Assembly (NCBI GenBank): GCA_910588105.1
Contig: CAJUQD010000045.1
Coordinates: 1-21,744, forward strand
DNA: 21,744 bases
Source of the DNA: an uncultured Oscillospiraceae bacterium
GTDB taxonomy: Bacteria > Bacillota > Clostridia > Oscillospirales > Oscillospiraceae
Reading direction: 5' to 3'
The position numbers were made by a program, and so were the translations under genes. Below, in pieces: positions 1-5,964 of the stretch; position 1 is the stretch's first letter; each line of letters opens with the position of its first letter. The notes under the pieces were generated by a model. The model saw only the letters and a program-made list of their open reading frames with translations, searched no databases and was not told the DNA's origin.

Positions 1-457
1 GGGCGTTTTTGCGCACGGCGATGCGGGGCGGGATGCGGGACATGACCACCCCCTCGGTGGCCCGGATGAGGGCGTCCGATCCCGGCTCGTAGTCGTAGTC
101 CTTGAGGTCCGCCATGCCCACCAGCCCCCGGCGGAGCCTGCCGCTGTGCAGGGTGCGCTCTATGTAGATCATAGCCCCGGGCAGGGTCTTGAACCGCCCT
201 TCCCGGAGGTAGGCCGCCATGGTGGCGTTGATGTCGGTAATATCCATCTCTACCTGGGGGCCGTCCAGGCTGCTCTCAGGCAGGATCAGCCGCAGGGCGG
301 AGGGGGCGCGGCCCACCCGCCCCTCTACCCGCTCCCAGTATTCGGGCTGGGAGGTGTATTGGTCGCAGGCCACCACAGCCCACTTGTCGTAGTCGCAGTT
401 CTGGGGGAGCAAAATGTCGGCGGGCCTGAAGGGCAGGCTGTCGAAAGTGTTTGCCAT
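1..457 (-). CDS. DUF1015 family protein (N-terminal part, truncated by window edge)
   Basis: This is the first 152 codons of a protein that runs off the left edge. It starts at an ATG preceded by an AGGAG ribosome site with good spacing. The translation begins MANTFDSLPFRPADILLP and contains WAVVACDQYTSQPEYW, then a YDYEPGSDALIRATEG block followed by RIPPRIAVRKNA. All of these are recognisable landmarks of the DUF1015 family. The biochemical role of DUF1015 is unknown. In other Clostridia it is often found next to serA/serC, so a link to serine metabolism is plausible but is an inference here. It starts 36 bp after the thrH stop on the same strand, so it is probably the next gene of that operon. 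The C-terminal half is not visible. Confidence 0.85.
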   Translation of the reverse strand, partial: MANTFDSLPFRPADILLPQNCDYDKWAVVACDQYTSQPEYWERVEGRVGRAPSALRLILPESSLDGPQVEMDITDINATMAAYLREGRFKTLPGAMIYIERTLHSGRLRRGLVGMADLKDYDYEPGSDALIRATEGVVMSRIPPRIAVRKNA

Positions 458-493
458 GGCGGAAACTCCTTTCTAAAATGGACCGTCGGTTGG

Positions 494-1093
494 TTACAAA
501 GCCTTTTTAATGGCGTTCAGCAAGTCCGGGAATCCCTCGAAGGCGGGGATATCGGGGTAGTCGGCCTTGATCTGGTCGGTGGACTTGAACAGGAAGCCCG
601 CCTTGCCCGCCTGGATCATGGCCAGGTCGTTGAAGCTGTCCCCGGCTGCGATGGTGTCGAAGCCGCAGGATTGGAGGGCCTTCACGGTGGTAAGCTTGGA
701 CTTGGGGCAGCGCATTTTGTAGCCGGTGATCTCGCCGCTTTCCGCCACCTCCAAGGTGTTGCAGAACAGGGTAGGCCAGCCCAGCTTGGCCATCAAGGGC
801 TTGGCGAACTGCTCGAAGGTGTCGGAGAGGATCACCACCTGGGTGACGGCGCGCAGCTCGTCCAGGAATTCCTTTGCCCCGGGGAGCGGGTCAATTTGGG
901 CGATGGTAGCCTGGATTTCCTTCAGGCCCAGGCCATGCTCCTTGAGAATCCCCAGCCGCCAGGCCATCAGCTTGTCGTAATCCGGCTCGTCCCGGGTAGT
1001 GCGGGAGAGCTCCGGGATGCCGCTGGCCTGGGAGAAGGCGATCCAGATCTCGGGGACCAGCACGCCCTCCATATCCAAACAGACGATGTTCAT
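494..1093 (-). CDS. thrH: ThrH: bifunctional phosphoserine phosphatase / homoserine phosphotransferase (HAD family)
   Basis: A 199-residue HAD-superfamily phosphatase, the normal ThrH length. The first HAD motif is at residues 6-12 as LDMEGVL, with Asp7 as expected nucleophile and Glu9 in the second acidic position; the D-x-E form is typical of ThrH rather than of SerB (D-x-D). The VPEIWIAF block follows. VVILSDTF is HAD motif II and AAGDSFNDLAM holds the metal-binding Asp of the last motif. ThrH removes phosphate from phosphoserine, the last step of serine synthesis, and can pass it to homoserine. The start has GAGGAG seven bases upstream. The ~49-bp gap behind the aminotransferase is AT-rich with a weak TATACT -10-like box, so a minor internal promoter is possible. 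The pathway role is inferred; no serA or serC is visible in the window. Confidence 0.92.
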   Translation of the reverse strand: MNIVCLDMEGVLVPEIWIAFSQASGIPELSRTTRDEPDYDKLMAWRLGILKEHGLGLKEIQATIAQIDPLPGAKEFLDELRAVTQVVILSDTFEQFAKPLMAKLGWPTLFCNTLEVAESGEITGYKMRCPKSKLTTVKALQSCGFDTIAAGDSFNDLAMIQAGKAGFLFKSTDQIKADYPDIPAFEGFPDLLNAIKKAL

Positions 1094-1142
1094 GCAAACG
1101 CTCCTCTCAGTATAAAATTAATATTTTACGTGAAACACCGGG

Positions 1143-2309
1143 TCAGAGGGAGCCCAGGAACCGACCCAGCCGCTCCAGCGCCTCCCCCAAATCGTGCATG
1201 GATGCGGCGTAGGTAGCCCGGACATAGCCCTCCCCGCCGGGGCCGAAGGCGGAGCCGGGGATGACCGCCACCTTTTCCGCCGCCAGGAACCGGTCGCAGA
1301 ACTGCTCGCTGGTCAGCCCAGTGGACTTGATGCACGGGAAGGTGTAGAACGCCCCCAGGGGCTCGAAGCAGCTCAGCCCCAGCCGCCGGAACCCCTCCAC
1401 CAAAAAGCGGCGGCGGCCATCGTATTCCTCCCGCATGGCCTCGATGTCCCCGTCCCCGTGGTCCAGCGCCTCGATGGCGGCGTACTGGCTGGTGGTGGGG
1501 GCGGACATGATGCCGTACTGGTGAAGCTTGGTCATGGCGGAGATGATGGGCTTGGGGCCGCACACGTAGCCCAGCCGCCAGCCGGTCATGGAATATGCCT
1601 TGGAAAAGCCGTTGACCACCACGGTGCGCTCATACATGTCGGGCAAATTCGCCATGGACACATGCCGCCCCCCATAGGTCAGCTCGGCGTAAATCTCATC
1701 GGATATAACCATGATATCGGTGCCCCGCAGCACGTCCGCCAGGGCCTCCAGGTCGGCCCGGCCCATGACGCCGCCGGTGGGGTTGCAGGGGAAGGGCAGC
1801 ACCAACGCCTTGGTGCGGGGCGTAATGGCCCTGCGCAGCTCCTCCGGGGTGAGGCGGAACTCGTGCTCCTCCTTTGTCTCCACCAGCACGGGGACGGCGT
1901 GGGCCATGGACACCAGGGGGCCGTAGCACACGAAGGAGGGGGTGGGGATGATGACCTCGTCCCCCGGCTCCAGCAGGGTGCGGAAGGTGAGGTCAAGCCC
2001 CTCGCTGCCGCCCACGGTGACCAGGATCTGTCCCACGGCGGCATATTCCAGGTCAAAGCGGCGCTTCAAATACCGGGAGATGGCCCCGCGCAGGTCGGAA
2101 AGGCCCGCGTTGGGGGTGTATTTGGTGAAGCCCTTCTCCAGCGAGAAGATGCCCGCGTCCCGGATGTGCCAGGGGGTTTGGAAATCCGGCTCCCCGATGC
2201 CCAGGGAGATGCCCCCCTCCATCCCCTGGAGGAGGTCGAAGTATTTCCGAATGCCGGAGGGCTGGATATCCTGCACCCGCCGGCACATAATTTTGCCGTA
2301 GTCCATCAT
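1143..2309 (-). CDS. PLP-dependent aminotransferase, class I/II (AlaT/YugH-like)
   Basis: A 388-residue fold-type I aminotransferase, full length for the family. It shows NPTGG (about 176-180), the Asp of VISDEIYAEL (about 204) that contacts the PLP pyridine nitrogen, the Schiff-base lysine Lys237 in NGFSKAYSMTGWRLGY, and the substrate-carboxylate arginine near residue 366 (YVRATYA). The opening (IQPSGIRKYFDLLQGMEG) and the DFQTPWHIRDAGIFSLEKG region resemble Bacillus subtilis YugH/AlaT, an alanine transaminase, so pyruvate/glutamate to alanine transfer is the best guess. Substrate cannot be proven from sequence. Its ATG overlaps the stop of the upstream Lrp gene as ATGA, implying translational coupling; a second in-frame ATG follows directly. 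The regulator-enzyme pair matches the B. subtilis alaR-alaT arrangement. Confidence 0.88.
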   Translation of the reverse strand: MMDYGKIMCRRVQDIQPSGIRKYFDLLQGMEGGISLGIGEPDFQTPWHIRDAGIFSLEKGFTKYTPNAGLSDLRGAISRYLKRRFDLEYAAVGQILVTVGGSEGLDLTFRTLLEPGDEVIIPTPSFVCYGPLVSMAHAVPVLVETKEEHEFRLTPEELRRAITPRTKALVLPFPCNPTGGVMGRADLEALADVLRGTDIMVISDEIYAELTYGGRHVSMANLPDMYERTVVVNGFSKAYSMTGWRLGYVCGPKPIISAMTKLHQYGIMSAPTTSQYAAIEALDHGDGDIEAMREEYDGRRRFLVEGFRRLGLSCFEPLGAFYTFPCIKSTGLTSEQFCDRFLAAEKVAVIPGSAFGPGGEGYVRATYAASMHDLGEALERLGRFLGSL

Positions 2310-2788
2310 TCAAACACGAACCTTTCCTCCTGGACCTCCTGCACGGGGAAGATCAGGTGTTTTTCCTTGTACTTCTTCAAAATGAAGTGGGTGGCGGTGC
2401 CGGTGACCCCCTCGATGGGGGCCAGCTTCTCCCCCACGAACTGGGCCACCTCCTTCAGGGTGCGCCCGGAGATGGTAACGGTCATATCATAGGCCCCGCC
2501 GGACATGAGATAGAGGCTCTCCACCTCGTCGTACTGGTAGATGCGCTGGGCCACCCGGTCAAAGCCCTCCCCCCGCTGGGGGGTGACGCTCACCTCAATC
2601 AGGGCGGTCACCGACTCCTGCTGGGTGCGGTCCCAGTCCACAATGGTCTTGTAGCCCAAAATCACATGGTCCTTCTCATATTGCACCACCGCCTCCGACA
2701 CCGCCGCCTCGGTCATGCCGGTCATGGCGGCCAGCTGGGCGTGGGTCAGGGTGGAGTCATCCTCCAAGAGCTGGAGCAGATTTTTCAT
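2306..2788 (-). CDS. Lrp/AsnC family transcriptional regulator (AlaR/YugG-like)
   Basis: A 160-residue protein with the two-part Lrp build. The first ~50 residues form a winged helix-turn-helix (THAQLAAMTGMTEAAVSEAVVQYEKDHVILGY). Residues ~60-140 form the RAM effector/oligomerisation domain (VTALIEVSVTP ... EVESLYLMSGGAYDMTVTISG). An unusual charged tail of about 20 residues (KKYKEKHLIFPVQEVQEERFVFE) follows. Lrp proteins sense amino acids and often control the adjacent gene. The 4-bp overlap with the aminotransferase makes it the probable local regulator, as AlaR is for alaT in B. subtilis. The start is supported by AGGAGG six bases upstream, and a strong sigma-A promoter lies 38-66 bp upstream. 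Autoregulation is likely but no operator was identified. Confidence 0.9.
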   Translation of the reverse strand: MKNLLQLLEDDSTLTHAQLAAMTGMTEAAVSEAVVQYEKDHVILGYKTIVDWDRTQQESVTALIEVSVTPQRGEGFDRVAQRIYQYDEVESLYLMSGGAYDMTVTISGRTLKEVAQFVGEKLAPIEGVTGTATHFILKKYKEKHLIFPVQEVQEERFVFE

Positions 2789-2825
2789 GGTAGTACCTCC
2801 TGTGACGGATCAATTTCAAATTCTT

Positions 2826-2854
2826 ATTATATACTTTGCGCAGGGAAATGGCAA
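2826..2854 (-). promoter_or_regulatory. Sigma-A promoter of the lrp-aminotransferase-thrH-DUF1015 operon
   Basis: On the minus strand TTGCCA (2849-2854) and TATAAT (2826-2831) are separated by exactly 17 bp. The -10 is a perfect consensus and the -35 matches four of six. It lies just upstream of the regulator start and begins 9 bp from the end of the GNAT gene stop, so it separates the two transcription units. Confidence 0.82.
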
Positions 2855-2863
2855 TCCCCTAAT

Positions 2864-3640
2864 CTATCTGGGGCAGGCGTTCATTTCCTCCACAAAGCCC
2901 TCCGGCTTGGCGCTCATCTCCACCCAGGCCGGGACGAAGCCGCATTTCAGCGCGTTGCGCACCGATCTCAGGTTGGACCAGGCCGAGCAGTAGAACGGCA
3001 CCCTGCCCCGCCGAAGCGTCTCCGCCGCCAGGCCGCTGGTGAGGGCGGCGGCGATCCCCCGCCGCCTGTAGGACGGCAGGACATCCACCCCGATCTGCCA
3101 CATGCCCTCGCAGTCGGCGGAGCAGCCCGCCAGCCCCACCAGCTTTTCCCCGTCATAGGCGCCCAGGCACAAAACGTCCAGCGCCGCCCGCTTTTCGCAC
3201 AGCGCGTTGCCCCATTCCGGCCGGTACAGCCCCGCAAAGGCGGGCCGCTCCAGCAGCCGCAGCTCATAGCCGCAGCCCAGGGGGCGCAGCTTCTCCAAAT
3301 CGGGCAGGTAATATTCCGCCATAAAGCATACCCGCTGTCCCACGCTTTTGAGCCTGCTGTCCAGCCAGTGCAGGTTGGGCGTTTCAAAGCAGTGGTAAAA
3401 CTCATACCGGGACAGGTACTCCTCCACCGCCCGGCGGCAGCCCTCCTCCGTCCCGGCCACGATATTATTCCCGTAGGAGACCAGGGTGCAGCCGATGGGC
3501 TGCTCGTAGTAGCTCCGGGACCCCGGGCCCAGCCCCAGCGGTACGACGACGTTTTCCTCCCGCAAAAAGTCCTCCGCCGCGCACCCCAGCTCCAGCGCGG
3601 ACTGCTCCATGGCAATCCTCCAAATTTCCCTGCGGTCCAT
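2864..3640 (-). CDS. GNAT family N-acetyltransferase
   Basis: A 258-residue protein whose C-terminal half is a GNAT domain. The acetyl-CoA binding motif A is clear as MWQIGVDVLPSYRRRGIAAALTSGLAAETL (about residues 180-210), with the R-R-G-I-A pyrophosphate loop. It is followed by the usual YCSAWSNLRSVRNALKCGF segment, where aging proteins of this type show an N-x-xS-x-x-x-A-x-x-x-G-F pattern. The N-terminal ~120 residues (IAMEQSALELGCAAEDFL and onwards) match a domain common to uncharacterised Clostridia acetyltransferases. The acceptor substrate is unknown. Two starts are possible: the ATG at 3640, and an ATG at 3610 with an ideal GGAGG six bases upstream. The longer form is kept because related proteins usually carry about ten residues before the IAMEQSA block. 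It has its own promoter and is not overlapped by neighbours. Confidence 0.85.
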   Translation of the reverse strand: MDRREIWRIAMEQSALELGCAAEDFLREENVVVPLGLGPGSRSYYEQPIGCTLVSYGNNIVAGTEEGCRRAVEEYLSRYEFYHCFETPNLHWLDSRLKSVGQRVCFMAEYYLPDLEKLRPLGCGYELRLLERPAFAGLYRPEWGNALCEKRAALDVLCLGAYDGEKLVGLAGCSADCEGMWQIGVDVLPSYRRRGIAAALTSGLAAETLRRGRVPFYCSAWSNLRSVRNALKCGFVPAWVEMSAKPEGFVEEMNACPR

Positions 3641-3669
3641 AAAACGGCGCCCCTCTCAGCATTTTTCCC

Positions 3670-3698
3670 ATTATAGCACAGCAGAGGGCCGGCGGCAA
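3670..3698 (-). promoter_or_regulatory. Sigma-A promoter of the GNAT gene (extended -10)
   Basis: Minus strand TTGCCG (3693-3698), 17-bp spacer, TATAAT (3670-3675) preceded by TG to give an extended -10 (TGCTATAAT). It lies 30 bp upstream of the ATG at 3640 and fires away from the topoisomerase genes. Confidence 0.8.
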
Positions 3699-3727
3699 TG
3701 GCAGACGAACATTTTTTCGTCCTGCCC

Positions 3728-3757
3728 TTGACGGTATGGGCGTTTTTGCGGTATACT
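3728..3757 (+). promoter_or_regulatory. Sigma-A promoter of the topoisomerase IV cluster
   Basis: Plus strand TTGACG (3728-3733), 18-bp spacer, TATACT (3752-3757). Five of six bases match at each hexamer. It lies about 57 bp before the ATG at 3815, and its -35 is only 29 bp from the -35 of the divergent GNAT promoter. Confidence 0.8.
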
Positions 3758-3814
3758 GGATTGTTAAGGTGCGGGGCCTATCCCCGCCTACCAATGAGCA
3801 TAAGGGGTGCAGCT

Positions 3815-5803
3815 ATGGCCAAATCCACACCAAAACAGCAATACGGCAACGACTCCATCTCCTCCCTCAAAGGGGCCGACCGGGTGCGCAAGCGCCCCGG
3901 CGTCATCTTTGGCTCCGACGGGCTGGAGGGCTGCGAGCACGCCGTATTTGAAATACTCTCCAACGCCATCGACGAGGCCCGGGAGGGCCATGGCAGCCTC
4001 ATCACCGTCACCCGGTATGAGGACAAATCCATCGAGGTGGAGGACTTCGGCCGGGGCTGCCCGGTGGACTGGAACGAGGCGGAGGGCCGCTACAACTGGG
4101 AGCTGGTGTTCTGCGAGCTGTACGCCGGGGGCAAGTACAAGGACGGGGCCGGGGATAATTACGAGTACTCCCTGGGGCTCAACGGCCTGGGCTCCTGCGC
4201 CACCCAGTACGCCAGCGAATACTTTGACGCGGTGATCTACCGGGACGGGTTCAAATACACCCTCCATTTCGAGAAGGGCGAAATCGTGGGCGAGATGGGA
4301 AAGGAGCCCGCCGACCGAAAAAAGACCGGCTCCCGGTTCCGCTGGAAGCCGGATCTGGACGTGTTCACCGACATTGATATCCCCGTGGACTATTATACCG
4401 ACGTGATGAAGCGCCAGGCGGTGGTCAACGCCGGGGTGACCTTCCGCTTCCGAAACCAGGCGGGCGGCAGGTTTGACACCACCGATTTCCGCTATGAAAA
4501 CGGCCTCATCGACTACGTCCATGAGCTGGCGGGGGAGGACACCCTCACCGCGCCGGTGTTCTGGCAGTCCGAGCGGAGGGGAAAGGACCGGGAGGACAAG
4601 GGCGAATATAAGGTGAAGCTGTCCGTCTCCTTCTGCTTTTCCAACCGGGTGCAGCTCATCGAGCACTACCACAACTCCTCCTGGCTGGAGCACGGCGGCT
4701 CGCCGGAAAAGGCCATGCGCTCCGCCTTTGTCTCCGCCATCGACGCGTGGCTCAAGCAGAACGGCAAGTATCAGAAAAACGAGAGCAAGATCACCTTCAG
4801 CGACATCCAGGACTGCCTGGTACTGGTGAGCAGCAATTTCTCCACCCAGACCAGCTACGAAAACCAGACCAAAAAGTCCATCACCAACAAATTCGTCCAG
4901 GACGCCATGGCCGAGTTCCTCCGCGCCCAGCTGGAGGTCTATTTCATTGAGAACCCCATGGACGCTTCGAAGCTCGCCGGACAGGTGCTGGTGAACAAGC
5001 GCTCCCGGGAGACGGCGGAAAAGACCCGGCTGGGCATCAAGAAGAAGCTGTCCGGTTCGGTGGACATCTCCAACCGGGTGCAGAAGTTCGTGGACTGCCG
5101 CACCAAGGACGTGGGCAAGCGGGAGCTCTACATCGTGGAGGGCGACTCCGCCCTGGGCAGCGTGAAGCTGGCGCGGGACGCGGAGTTCCAGGCCATTATG
5201 CCCATCCGCGGCAAAATCCTCAACTGCCTCAAGGCGGACTACGCCCGCATCTTCAAAAGCGAGATCATCACCGACCTCTTGAAGGTGATGGGCTGCGGGG
5301 TGGAGGTCAAGGATAAGCACGTGAAGGACCTGAACGCCTTCGACCTGGACCTGCTGCGCTGGAACAAGATTGTCATCTGCACCGACGGCGACGAGGACGG
5401 CTTCCAGATCCGCACCCTGGTGCTGGCCATGCTCTACCGGCTCACCCCCACCCTCATTGAGAAGGGATACGTGTATATCGCCGAGTCCCCCCTCTACGAG
5501 ATCACATATAAGGAAAAAACCTGGTTCGCCTACTCCGACCGGGAGCGCAATGAGATCGCCGCCTCGCTGGAGGGCAAAAAGTTTGACGTCCAGCGCTCCA
5601 AGGGCCTGGGCGAAAACGAGCCGGACATGATGTGGCTGACCACCATGTCCCCGGACACCCGGCGGCTCATCAAGGTGGTGCCCGAGGACGTGGAGCGCAC
5701 CGCCCAGATCTTCGAGATGTTTTTGGGCAACGACCTCCAGGGGCGCAAGGACCACATCGCGGACAGCGGGTATAAATATCTGGAGCTGGCGGATATCTCC
5801 TAG
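3815..5803 (+). CDS. parE: DNA topoisomerase IV subunit B-like (type IIA topoisomerase ATPase subunit)
   Basis: A 662-residue GyrB/ParE-type subunit. The N-terminal GHKL ATPase is visible as EILSNAIDEA (Glu46 as likely catalytic base, Asn50 for Mg), VEDFGRGCPVDW (Asp77) and GLNGLGSCATQ in place of the textbook GLHGVG. The TOPRIM domain shows IVEGDSALG (Glu442), IMPIRGKILN and CTDGDEDG (Asp524, Asp526). QRSKGLGENEPDMMW marks the end of the core. With the adjacent A subunit it would form an A2B2 enzyme that decatenates or relaxes DNA using ATP. ParE is preferred over GyrB because of the adjoining ParC-type gene and the absence of dnaA/recF neighbours; the deviating motifs match a Clostridia subfamily I recognise. 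The ATG at 3815 has AAGGGG upstream. In-frame codons further upstream, back past the promoter, were rejected. Confidence 0.9.
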   Translation: MAKSTPKQQYGNDSISSLKGADRVRKRPGVIFGSDGLEGCEHAVFEILSNAIDEAREGHGSLITVTRYEDKSIEVEDFGRGCPVDWNEAEGRYNWELVFCELYAGGKYKDGAGDNYEYSLGLNGLGSCATQYASEYFDAVIYRDGFKYTLHFEKGEIVGEMGKEPADRKKTGSRFRWKPDLDVFTDIDIPVDYYTDVMKRQAVVNAGVTFRFRNQAGGRFDTTDFRYENGLIDYVHELAGEDTLTAPVFWQSERRGKDREDKGEYKVKLSVSFCFSNRVQLIEHYHNSSWLEHGGSPEKAMRSAFVSAIDAWLKQNGKYQKNESKITFSDIQDCLVLVSSNFSTQTSYENQTKKSITNKFVQDAMAEFLRAQLEVYFIENPMDASKLAGQVLVNKRSRETAEKTRLGIKKKLSGSVDISNRVQKFVDCRTKDVGKRELYIVEGDSALGSVKLARDAEFQAIMPIRGKILNCLKADYARIFKSEIITDLLKVMGCGVEVKDKHVKDLNAFDLDLLRWNKIVICTDGDEDGFQIRTLVLAMLYRLTPTLIEKGYVYIAESPLYEITYKEKTWFAYSDRERNEIAASLEGKKFDVQRSKGLGENEPDMMWLTTMSPDTRRLIKVVPEDVERTAQIFEMFLGNDLQGRKDHIADSGYKYLELADIS

Positions 5804-5939
5804 AAGCGCGGAGAAGCGGACAGCGAGGAAGCTTGGAGCGGAGCGAAAGCAAAAGCCCAAGGCCCGCGGAAGCGGGGCTGGGTTTTGCTTGAGACGCAGC
5901 GAAAGCGACCGAGCGCCCTGGCCGCTTCGCAACGTGACA
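5803..5939 (+). repeat. Structured intergenic repeat, copy A
   Basis: This ~137-bp unit starts at the last base of the parE stop codon and matches positions 9141-9276 over its whole length with a small internal difference. A 37-bp block (5895-5931) is identical to 9232-9268. It opens with GAAGCGCGGAGAAGCGG and ends in GGCCGCTTCGC, so GAAGCGG(CC) recurs inverted at the two ends. The centre carries AGCAAAAGCCCA facing TGGGTTTTGCT, a strong stem. CAGCGAAAGC-like motifs (GC-GAAA-GC mini-hairpins) occur on both sides. It looks like a dispersed palindromic intergenic element (REP/MITE type); polarity and function are unknown. Confidence 0.85.
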
Positions 5940-5964
5940 TCTTGTAAGAAGGGCGGTTATCCAT

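Noticed and set aside
146..1216. Plus-strand open frame of 356 codons at the left end
   Set aside because: It lies opposite DUF1015, thrH and the end of the aminotransferase, all with clear family motifs; the His/Gly/Pro-rich product is a GC artefact.
3788..5932. Long open frame on the minus strand opposite parE (and similar ones opposite parC, valS and glnS)
   Set aside because: It mirrors a strongly conserved gene in high-GC DNA, has no ribosome site or known motifs, and runs through repeat copy A.
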